From a bacterium Ga0077546 (GTDB lineage: Bacteria; Cyanobacteriota; Vampirovibrionia; Obscuribacterales; Obscuribacteraceae), in contig LNEX01000231.1 of NCBI GenBank assembly GCA_001464165.1, forward strand, positions 1 through 7,119: a DNA stretch of 7,119 nt. Direction: 5' to 3'. The notes beneath the pieces are model-generated. The model did no database searches, was not told the origin of the DNA, and saw only the letters and a list, made by a program, of their open reading frames with translations. Of this stretch, positions 1 through 5,233 are shown in pieces (the stretch's first letter is position 1; the number at the start of each line of letters is the position of its first letter). The position numbers and the translations under genes are program-made.

Positions 1-480
1 GCTGATACATCAGTTTCAACTACTACTATTACGTCTACTTCTAGACCGGTAGTAATCCTGCAAGGTTCAGCTATGACAGCTCCGACCATGCAAGTAACTG
101 GTTATTCAGGGAAGTCAGTAACTACTCCTTCACGCTTTCCCATTGTATTGGCTAAGTTCACTGCCACTAATGGCATAACAATCTTCTACCCCGCGGCCCG
201 TGAAGACCTAAGCATGCGTCGCGATGATCTTTTCGCTCGCATATTAATTGAGCAGGCTGACGGTCAGCTATCGGCTAGTGCTTCTGGCGATTTTATCAAT
301 AGACTTGCCAGTATTGATGCTGAGAAGGCTAAGACACCAACCGATACTGAAAGTAGAGCCTATTACAAGCATGTCAAAGACACTTATGCTGACTATGACG
401 AATTAGCTCAAGACATTCAGACTAGTTCAGGTCAGGGCAATAAGCAATTAGCTGGTAGCTATAGCTACAAAGTGTTCTAA
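1..480 (+). CDS. Unrecognised, probably exported protein; 5' end outside the window
   Basis: The reading frame is open from the first base of the window to a TAA at 478-480, giving 159 visible residues. The true start therefore probably lies upstream, and the ATG at 73 need not be the start. The first 25 residues are rich in Thr and Ser, like a linker or low-complexity part of a surface or periplasmic protein. The second half is helical. It contains a stretch of the type R-R-x-x-L-x-x-R-I followed by GQLS and RLASID, a helix-turn-helix-like pattern with charged heptads, and then a Tyr/Asp-rich helix. I do not recognise a catalytic motif or a named domain and assign no function. The gene converges on the MCE gene. 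Its stop codon lies inside a 14-bp tandem duplication, and two palindromic terminators follow. Confidence 0.75.
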   Translation, partial: ADTSVSTTTITSTSRPVVILQGSAMTAPTMQVTGYSGKSVTTPSRFPIVLAKFTATNGITIFYPAAREDLSMRRDDLFARILIEQADGQLSASASGDFINRLASIDAEKAKTPTDTESRAYYKHVKDTYADYDELAQDIQTSSGQGNKQLAGSYSYKVF

Positions 481-498
481 GAGTAGTGTTCTAAGAGT
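471..498. repeat. 14-bp perfect tandem duplication spanning a stop codon
   Basis: The unit agtgttctaagagt occurs at 471-484 and again at 485-498, and a third copy begins (agt) before the sequence diverges. The first copy contains the TAA stop of the upstream gene. Since 14 is not a multiple of three, the second copy is out of frame, but a TAG at 484-486 gives a second in-frame stop at once. It looks like a slippage duplication. Confidence 0.85.
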
Positions 499-540
499 AG
501 TTTCCTAATAGAAACTTCCTCCGAGAATTTCGCCTGTAAT

Positions 541-590
541 TAAGAACTAAAGAGCCAGTAGCTGCAACGCTACTGGCTCTTTAGTTCTTA
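541..590. terminator. 22-bp perfect inverted repeat, probable bidirectional terminator
   Basis: Positions 541-562 are the exact reverse complement of 569-590, with a 6-nt loop (tgcaac). The GC-rich core (agagccagtagc and its complement) is followed on both strands by the same T-rich tail, ttagttctta, so it can act on transcripts from either side. It lies between convergent genes ending at 480 (plus) and 670 (minus). The T-tail is interrupted, so the terminator may be weaker than its stem suggests. Confidence 0.7.
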
Positions 591-607
591 GTACTCTAGT
601 TTAGTGC

Positions 608-640
608 AAAAAAAAATGGTTTCCATGGAAACCATTTTTT
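608..640. terminator. Bidirectional rho-independent terminator
   Basis: Positions 611-640 are a perfect 30-base palindrome centred on ccatgg. The stem is tggtttcc paired with ggaaacca, preceded by nine A (608-616) and followed by six T (635-640). Read on the minus strand it ends in a nine-U tract, so it suits best the end of the MCE transcript, whose last stop codon is at 670. On the plus strand it backs up the hairpin at 541-590. Confidence 0.8.
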
Positions 641-669
641 CATAGAAAAAGAGACCGCTTGTGCACCTC

Positions 670-1452
670 TTATTTCAGTTCAGGCTTTATTTCGTTATGC
701 TCTTGCAGTCCGGGTTCTCCTGATTCACCAGTCTGTTGTCTTAGTCCAGTCTGCTCAGTTTGGTCTTGATGACCTGGGTGATCTGGTGGCGCTATTGATT
801 GCACTGGTGCTGATTCGGGAGCCAGCGTCGAACTCTCTTCTTTTGCCTTTGCTTTTTGCTCTTTTGGTTTTTGCTCTTTTGGTTTTGGATCCTTGAGCTC
901 TTTTAGCTGACCAGGGCGACCAAACATCAAGTGCATTATTGGTGCGCGCTTATCCAGAATTTGATTTAGTTGCCTGGCCACAGTATCTAAATGACCAATA
1001 GCTTCGCGGGTGGTAGCCAGCGTTTCTTTTATGTCAGAGCCAAAGCCTGGGCGGCTTAAGAGCGAATCAACTTTGTCTAGAGTTTTCCGTGCTTGCAGAA
1101 GCATGTCTTTGACATCGGTTCGTAGCTTTAGATCTTTAGACATTTTTTCTACGGCAGTCACTGAATTCTGCACATGTTCTGTGGCGTTGTTCAAATTTTT
1201 CAGTGCAGTGAGGAGATCTTCTCTCAGTGTTTTATCTTTCAGTGTGGTGTTGATGTCGCGCACTGTGATTTGCACTGAGTCAGCTGTTTCTTTGAGTTTG
1301 GTTGTGGTGATTTTGAGATCGTTCGTAAAATTAGGATCGTCCAAGAGGTTGCTAATTTTTCTGCTCACTTTTTTCAAGTCGTGAGCAATTTCAGTAAGGT
1401 CTTTTTCTAGAGGTAAGGCGTTGTCTATGACTGGCATAGTCTTGATTGCCAA
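670..1452 (-). CDS. C-terminal helical tail of MCE (MlaD-like) protein, separated from its MCE domain by a frameshift
   Basis: The 260-residue frame starts only at a TTG (1452) or an ATG (1437), neither with a convincing ribosome binding site. It remains open upstream, through 1506 and beyond, overlapping the end of the MCE-domain frame. Residues 1-170 are a long amphipathic helical region made of loosely repeated segments in which a turn (such as DDPNF, SRPGF) is followed by DLK or DIK and a helix. This is the usual architecture C-terminal to MCE domains, where the helices extend across the periplasm. Residues 188-204 are Lys/Glu-rich with a PKEQK duplication, and the rest is a Pro/Gln/Glu-rich disordered end. 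The 18 codons between 1506 and 1453 read in this frame (beginning NYEEDRTRL) also look like genuine helix. I infer it is the second half of one protein of about 425 residues with the gene at 1946-1479. It could be translated only if the ribosome shifts or the base is a sequencing error. Confidence 0.7.
   Translation of the reverse strand: MAIKTMPVIDNALPLEKDLTEIAHDLKKVSRKISNLLDDPNFTNDLKITTTKLKETADSVQITVRDINTTLKDKTLREDLLTALKNLNNATEHVQNSVTAVEKMSKDLKLRTDVKDMLLQARKTLDKVDSLLSRPGFGSDIKETLATTREAIGHLDTVARQLNQILDKRAPIMHLMFGRPGQLKELKDPKPKEQKPKEQKAKAKEESSTLAPESAPVQSIAPPDHPGHQDQTEQTGLRQQTGESGEPGLQEHNEIKPELK
853..882. repeat. 15-bp in-frame tandem duplication in the MCE tail
   Basis: The 15-base unit tttttgctcttttgg is present exactly at 853-867 and 868-882. 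On the minus strand it encodes two PKEQK blocks in the charged linker of the MCE tail. It keeps frame and sits in a disordered region, so it is probably a tolerated slippage duplication. Confidence 0.85.
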
Positions 1453-1478
1453 AATTGATAGTTGATCGGCCTCTCGAA

Positions 1479-1946
1479 CTAGTCGAGTGCGATCTTCTTC
1501 GTAGTTTTTGAAATCACTAGTTTGTTGATTGCTAGCTCTGGACGAGCTGGGTCGACTCCTTCTACTTCGGCTTCATCTGGCAGCGCCGGCAGACCAGCTC
1601 TAATATCAGGCGCATGAGGAATGTCGATTTCAATATACTTAGCGCCAACGATGCCATTGGTCAAAATTCGGTAAGTAGCGCCTTGGGGAATGACAACTTT
1701 ATTTGATGTGATTTGTACTCGTACCAATACTTTTCGCTCATTTTGCCATAGTATTTTGTCGACCATTCCCACTCTAATGCCGTCTAAAAAAACATCGGCG
1801 TTATCATTTAATTGTGCTACTTCATGAAAGAAAATGTTGATGGTTTGAGTGGCACCTAAAATTCCGGTGCCCTTGAACCAGAGGTAGCCCCAGAGCAAGA
1901 GAATCACTGCCAGCACCGTGAAAACTCCCAGTGAGCTCTCATCCAT
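1479..1946 (-). CDS. mlaD: MCE-domain (MlaD-like) lipid-transport protein, N-terminal part
   Basis: MlaD-type proteins bind lipid in the periplasm and pass it to or from the MlaE/MlaF ABC transporter. This 155-residue frame has a single N-terminal membrane anchor (about residues 7-24). It is followed by an MCE domain of about residues 33-112, recognisable from the DVFLDGIRVGMVDKI segment, the VRVQI strand, and the NGIVGAKYIEIDIP strand near its end. A short Pro/Glu linker (116-138) then leads into what should be the helical tail. The frame instead ends at a TAG (1481-1479). The tail continues in the -1 frame, and the shift is best placed at the five-A run complementary to 1505-1509 (codons TCA AAA ACT). 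It starts 12 nt after the mlaE stop, so the two are surely co-transcribed. The MCE assignment is firm. The gene is probably either a recent frameshift mutant or a one-base sequence error. Confidence 0.85.
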   Translation of the reverse strand: MDESSLGVFTVLAVILLLWGYLWFKGTGILGATQTINIFFHEVAQLNDNADVFLDGIRVGMVDKILWQNERKVLVRVQITSNKVVIPQGATYRILTNGIVGAKYIEIDIPHAPDIRAGLPALPDEAEVEGVDPARPELAINKLVISKTTKKIALD

Positions 1947-1958
1947 AGATTTTTTCTA

Positions 1959-2744
1959 TTATCTCGCTAGATAGGCAGCGTAGGTGACGGCCAAATTGGC
2001 AAAGAAGCCAACGATAAAAGTAGCGGTGACAGCGTTTGATGGTGCCGCGTTATTGCTGTGATTAGTAGTGGCACCAGCGGCGCAACCAGCAAAAAAACCT
2101 ACTGTGGGATTTACTAATACAAGCTTTATGAAATACACGATGATGTCTTTCATTTGAATTCCACCTCTGGCCGTGTGGAGGAATTCTGAAGTCGAAGAGA
2201 CACCTAACATTGGTGCGACAAGCGCCCCGGTAATGAAACCTATGACAAGGCCATAAGCTCCAAGTGGAATGGACATTGCTAGTGTTGCTAGATAATTGGG
2301 CAGAACAAATTGTTGGGCAAATTCTTCACTTTTGCCGACATCGCAATAGGCTTGTGCTTCCGCGGCAATGCGAGCAGCCACTCTGGCGCACCAGGCCAGG
2401 CTGACAGTGAGCGGACCGATTTCGCGAAGCAAGCCAATTGAAATTACTGCTCCAGATAGCTCTTCCGCTCGGTATTTTTGTAATTCTATTACGCATTGAA
2501 TGGTCAGAGCTATCGCTACGGACACTGCAGCAAGAGCAACTAAGTGGAATGATTCTGGTCCCATCCACAGGCAAGCTACTTTGAATTTTCGGTAGGAGAA
2601 ATTGCGGAGAGAGCTGGGTCGGAAGGCGCCGAAGAATAATCGGATGGCGCGACCAAGTGGTGCAACCCAGAAAAATAGTTCTATTGGTGGTATGAGTCCG
2701 GCTAGTTTTGAAATTGCCATTGTTGACTGCTTTGGTGAAACCAC
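1959..2744 (-). CDS. mlaE: MlaE-family ABC lipid-transport permease
   Basis: This is the inner-membrane permease of an Mla/TGD-type lipid transporter, which works with an MCE protein and an MlaF-type ATPase. It has 261 residues, normal for the family. The N-terminal amphipathic segment (about 15-45) is followed by hydrophobic spans near 66-87, 152-180, 200-224 and 240-259. The family hallmark LLREIGP is at 105-111, followed by ARVAARIAAE (120-129), matching the usual RE-hG-P and GR-hG-xxIAAE pattern. The expected EQIDAL-type stretch is not recognisable; the sequence there reads DVGKSEEFAQQ, so the ATPase contact may have diverged. The start is GTG at 2744; an in-frame ATG at 2720 would remove eight residues, and neither has a strong ribosome binding site. 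A stop at 2825-2823 bars further extension. The MCE gene follows 12 nt after. No ATPase gene is adjacent in this window, as in cyanobacteria and plastids, where the subunits are dispersed. Confidence 0.88.
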   Translation of the reverse strand: MVSPKQSTMAISKLAGLIPPIELFFWVAPLGRAIRLFFGAFRPSSLRNFSYRKFKVACLWMGPESFHLVALAAVSVAIALTIQCVIELQKYRAEELSGAVISIGLLREIGPLTVSLAWCARVAARIAAEAQAYCDVGKSEEFAQQFVLPNYLATLAMSIPLGAYGLVIGFITGALVAPMLGVSSTSEFLHTARGGIQMKDIIVYFIKLVLVNPTVGFFAGCAAGATTNHSNNAAPSNAVTATFIVGFFANLAVTYAAYLAR

Positions 2745-2830
2745 AGACTGCCACTTGGCTAGCTGGTTCCAGCTTTCGTTATATATTGAAACAAAATTTG
2801 CAAATTTAAGGACTGATTTTGCTTAGTTAA

Positions 2831-2861
2831 CAAAAGACCCAAGCTGGGCTCGGGTCTTTTG
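2831..2861 (-). terminator. Rho-independent terminator of rpsA
   Basis: A perfect 10-bp inverted repeat (caaaagaccc at 2831-2840 and its complement at 2852-2861) has an 11-nt loop. It begins 26 nt beyond the rpsA stop, and on the minus strand it ends in a short U-run. It separates rpsA from the mlaE transcript, which must then have its own promoter between about 2745 and 2830. That stretch is AT-rich, but I see no well-spaced -35/-10 pair. Confidence 0.75.
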
Positions 2862-2886
2862 TAATTTATGCTTTTCAGCGGCTTTA

Positions 2887-3996
2887 TTAGTTGAGCAAGT
2901 CGCTGACGTCCATACCTTTCAAGCTCAAGGAAATCTTGTGCTCTTTAGGAGAGAACTTCTTGATAATTGCTTTTACTTGTTGGCCGACTTGAACAATTTC
3001 TTCTGGTTTAGCAGTAGGTTGATCAGACATTTCAACTGTAGGCAACAAAGCATCTACACCAGGATAGATTTGAACAAAGGCGCCGAAGCTCTGAATTTTG
3101 CGAACGGTTCCGTTCACAACTTGACCTTCGCCGAACTTGTCTTCAATTTCTTTCCATGGATCAGGCTGCATTTGCTTGAGGCTCAAGCTGATATGGCCTT
3201 TCTCTTGATCGACTTTGAGAACTTTTGTAGTGACCATTTGGCCAACTTTCAGCACATCTGATGGATGGCTGACACGTTCCCATGAAATTTCTGAGATAGG
3301 GAGCAAGCCGTCGAGGCCGCCTAGATCGATGAAAGCACCGAAATCTGCGATACGAACAACTTCGCCAGTGACCACTTGACCAGATTCGAGGGTAGATAGA
3401 ATCTTCTCTCTTTGAGCAGCTTTCTCTTCTTGCACAGCCAGACGTTGGCTCAAGATCAGTTTGTTGCGCTTGGTATCTGTTTCTAGAATCTTCATTGGTA
3501 TTTCCATACCAATCAATTCTTCTGGAGTTGTACCTTTAACACGCAATTGGCTGGCTGGTACGAAACCGCGCAGGCCGTATACGTCTACAACTACGCCGCC
3601 TTTGACAACGTTTGAAATCTTGGCGCGAATGGTTTCGTCGTTCTTCTTCTGGTTTTCCAGTAAGACCCATCCTCTCGCCTGAGCAACACGCTTCAGTGAG
3701 AGAGTTAGCTGACCGTTCTCGTTCTCTTCTCTAAGAATGTAGAACTCATACTTCTCGCCGACTTTGACGACATCATCAATTTTGTCGATAGGCATGTTGG
3801 AAACTTCTTTCTGAGGCACGAAGCCTTCAGATTTTCCGCCTACGTCTACGAGTATCCCGTCTCTTTCGATACGGACTACGCCGCCTGAGACTATGTCCCC
3901 TTGCTCAAACTTGAAACTTAAAGATTGTTCGAGAAGTCGCTCGAATTCTGATTTCGAGTTGGGTTCTAGCTGCTGTTCAGTCACTGAAATAGTCAC
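2887..3996 (-). CDS. rpsA: 30S ribosomal protein S1 (four S1 domains)
   Basis: S1 binds the 5' region of mRNA at the 30S platform and helps start translation. The 369 residues contain four OB-fold S1 domains at about 33-102, 121-186, 206-274 and 290-360. They carry the typical features G-x-V-x-x-h, GAFhDhGG or GAFVQI, G-h-hP-x-S/E and the closing LSLK. Domains 3 and 4 are the most canonical and domain 2 is divergent, as is usual. E. coli S1 has six domains and about 557 residues, cyanobacterial forms about three, and many other phyla four, so this is a mid-length form. The start is GTG at 3996, with AGGA 7 nt upstream. The GTG overlaps the stop of a short upstream frame (GTGA). A tail of nine residues ends the protein. 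It appears monocistronic, with a terminator at 2831-2861 and a leader of about 230 nt. Confidence 0.95.
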   Translation of the reverse strand: MTISVTEQQLEPNSKSEFERLLEQSLSFKFEQGDIVSGGVVRIERDGILVDVGGKSEGFVPQKEVSNMPIDKIDDVVKVGEKYEFYILREENENGQLTLSLKRVAQARGWVLLENQKKNDETIRAKISNVVKGGVVVDVYGLRGFVPASQLRVKGTTPEELIGMEIPMKILETDTKRNKLILSQRLAVQEEKAAQREKILSTLESGQVVTGEVVRIADFGAFIDLGGLDGLLPISEISWERVSHPSDVLKVGQMVTTKVLKVDQEKGHISLSLKQMQPDPWKEIEDKFGEGQVVNGTVRKIQSFGAFVQIYPGVDALLPTVEMSDQPTAKPEEIVQVGQQVKAIIKKFSPKEHKISLSLKGMDVSDLLN

Positions 3997-4230
3997 TCCC
4001 TTGTCCTTTTAAATGTGTGGCTTGCGAATCTTGAATAGTATTTGAAGGATTCGAAGCTCACCGGCGCCAGTGCTTTGTGGTTGTCTCTGAGCGGGGTACG
4101 CTCGAGGTGCAAAGCTATGGTGATTGGTTGTAAATCTACTGCCCTCAGGCGCTCTTGCCCTCCAACTCCAGAAACTGGCAAAAAGCCAATTTGGAGCTTT
4201 CGGTCAAAAGCCCAATCGCGCACAGGCGAA
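3997..4230 (-). promoter_or_regulatory. Probable rpsA 5' leader
   Basis: About 230 nt lie between the predicted transcription start (near 4230) and the rpsA GTG. No recognised protein is encoded here. A 76-codon frame (GTG at 4223 to TGA at 3995-3993) spans it and ends overlapping the rpsA start, but its composition does not resemble a known protein. Small hairpins are possible at 4089-4103 (gagcg and its complement), and at 4181-4200, where the minus strand reads aaagctcc, a short turn, then ttggcttttt. S1 is autoregulated through its leader in some bacteria, so a control role is possible but is inference. Confidence 0.35.
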
Positions 4231-4236
4231 GTAGAG

Positions 4237-4266
4237 AATATAGAACAATAGATATGTAGCTTTCAA
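4237..4266 (-). promoter_or_regulatory. Predicted sigma70-type promoter of rpsA
   Basis: On the minus strand TTGAAA (4266-4261) and TATATT (4242-4237) each match the consensus at five of six positions and are separated by 18 nt. Transcription would start near 4230. This is the best-spaced promoter pair I found upstream of rpsA. Confidence 0.5.
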
Positions 4267-4387
4267 GAGAACTGCATCAGTATTGAATGAACATTTATAC
4301 TTATTGCAGTTTCTTTGCATAAATTCACCATTTATAAGGGGTTAACGGCCCTACAGTCTGGCATTATTTTCACCTCATAATCGCTCT

Positions 4388-4555
4388 AGTGAACAGCGTG
4401 AAGGTATATCCATTGGTTGCGCCTGGATTGATTAAGTAGATCTCTTGCCTATCCGAAGGGGTGCCATCGTATCGCTGTTGATATCCCGATGGGCTCTCTT
4501 GGGTTTCGCTGGGAAGGCGCACCGGTGGCCAATCTTGCGCTGTGCGGTTGGCAAG
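4388..4555 (+). ncRNA. Candidate structured RNA, rod with central bubble (6S-like architecture)
   Basis: There is no coding frame here, but the plus strand folds on paper into one long rod. Helix 1 pairs 4393-4401 with 4535-4543 (9 bp, two G-U). After an internal loop, helix 2 pairs 4410-4416 with 4522-4528 and 4418-4423 with 4516-4521 (13 bp, one bulged base). An asymmetric bubble follows (4424-4452 against 4504-4515). Helix 3 pairs 4453-4461 with 4495-4503 (one G-G mismatch), then 4463-4469 with 4487-4494, then 4470-4473 with 4480-4483 around a hexaloop. A closing stem, central bubble and apical stem in about 165 nt is the layout of 6S RNA, which binds RNA polymerase. I do not recognise conserved 6S sequence, so the family name is a guess. 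It could instead be a leader of the gene at 4621. The 3' end has a possible small hairpin (4534-4538 with 4551-4555) before ttatt. The ends are approximate. Confidence 0.38.
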
Positions 4556-4563
4556 TTATTCCT

Positions 4564-4569
4564 TATAAT
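4564..4569 (+). promoter_or_regulatory. Possible -10 box for the gene at 4621
   Basis: A perfect TATAAT lies here, 52 nt before the ATG at 4621, placing a start near 4576. No good -35 element is found at 16-18 nt spacing, so it is only a candidate. Other possible -10 elements further upstream are TATAAG (4333-4338) and CATAAT (4376-4381); the latter could start the structured RNA. Confidence 0.3.
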
Positions 4570-4620
4570 AATTACTTGTTGATTATCGGTCTGAGATCAA
4601 AGTATTTATGAGGATTCTTC

Positions 4621-5127
4621 ATGACAAGGAAAGCACTTACAGTTTTGGCATTCGGGTTGAGTGCATTTTTGGTGGCGCCAGCAGCCCACGCCAATCCTCT
4701 TAAGCTTGGCAAATCGTCCAGCTCGACTACAGTAGTAGCGGCTCCTGTGGCTGCGCCAACGAGCCTAGAAGTAGATATGGCTGAGTCTAAGGTTTCAGCT
4801 ACCCACAAAAAGTTAGATCAAGCTAAGCAGCAACTCGAAGCAGCTAAGGCGCACTTGAAAGCCGCTGAAGCTGAATACAAGGCAGCCCAGGCTGACAAGC
4901 AAGCTTTGGTATTGCGTACGAAAGCAAGAGAGCTGGCATATGCTGCTGGTCTTGACCAATCAGTAGATACCGTTGTTGCTGCCCCTGTGTCTGCACCTGT
5001 TAGTAATACAGAGGCACCAACCCCAGGTGGAAGCCGCATTGACCTAGCACCATCTGATGCTAATGGTGGTTCTAGCGTGCCATCTGCACCTTCGGGCGCT
5101 CCGACCTTGCAAGACTTGGCACCTTAA
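4621..5127 (+). CDS. Small exported alanine-rich coiled-coil protein of unknown function
   Basis: This 168-residue protein starts at an ATG with AGGA six nt upstream. Residues 1-24 form a classic Sec signal peptide (K-rich start, hydrophobic core, cleavage likely after AHA at 22-24). There is no cysteine at the cleavage site, so it is not a lipoprotein. Residues 50-108 form an Ala/Lys/Gln/Glu-rich coiled coil with alanines at heptad core positions, reminiscent of the alanine zippers of Lpp-like envelope proteins. The coil is flanked by two near-identical linkers (TVVAAPVAAPTS at 37-48 and TVVAAPVSAPVS at 117-128). The last 40 residues are Pro/Ser/Gly-rich and probably disordered. It should act in the periplasm or at the cell surface, perhaps structurally. 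I recognise no family. It is a single-gene unit with a strong terminator, preceded by the structured region 4388-4555. Confidence 0.85.
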   Translation: MTRKALTVLAFGLSAFLVAPAAHANPLKLGKSSSSTTVVAAPVAAPTSLEVDMAESKVSATHKKLDQAKQQLEAAKAHLKAAEAEYKAAQADKQALVLRTKARELAYAAGLDQSVDTVVAAPVSAPVSNTEAPTPGGSRIDLAPSDANGGSSVPSAPSGAPTLQDLAP

Positions 5128-5154
5128 GCTCGCTAAGGGCACTTATCGAAATTG

Positions 5155-5189
5155 AAAAAGGAGCATCATCGAATTGATGCTCCTTTTTT
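5155..5189. terminator. Bidirectional rho-independent terminator
   Basis: A perfect 14-bp inverted repeat (aaaaaggagcatca at 5155-5168, complement at 5175-5188) has a six-base loop and a six-T run (5184-5189) on the plus strand. The opposite strand has a five-U run. It serves both the gene ending at 5127 and, from the other side, rnc ending at 5234. Confidence 0.9.
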
Positions 5190-5233
5190 GCTAACTCAGA
5201 CTACAACCCTAGTCAGGTAATCCTCAGTCGCTC

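Noticed and set aside
1010..1384. Plus-strand frame of 124 codons
   Set aside because: It lies wholly opposite the helical MCE tail; its Ser/Phe/Leu-rich product is the typical mirror of a Lys/Glu-rich coding strand.
2326..2754. Minus-strand frame of 142 codons overlapping mlaE
   Set aside because: It is the shifted frame of a clear MlaE gene and its product has no recognisable feature.
2761..2774. agctgg-tt-ccagct inverted repeat upstream of mlaE
   Set aside because: A 6-bp stem with a 2-base loop is too small to distinguish from chance, and there is no supporting context.
4048..4066. tRNA T-loop-like sequence ttcgaatcc on the minus strand
   Set aside because: The flanking five bases on each side do not pair and no acceptor or anticodon stem is present.
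4511..4555. Resemblance to a cobalamin riboswitch (gggaa, then ggtgg, aatc, gcgctgtgcgg)
   Set aside because: The B12 box expected downstream is missing and the segments pair better within the rod fold described.
4818..5039. Minus-strand frames opposite the exported coiled-coil gene (also 4572-4808)
   Set aside because: They are antisense shadows of a gene that has a good ribosome binding site, signal peptide and terminator.
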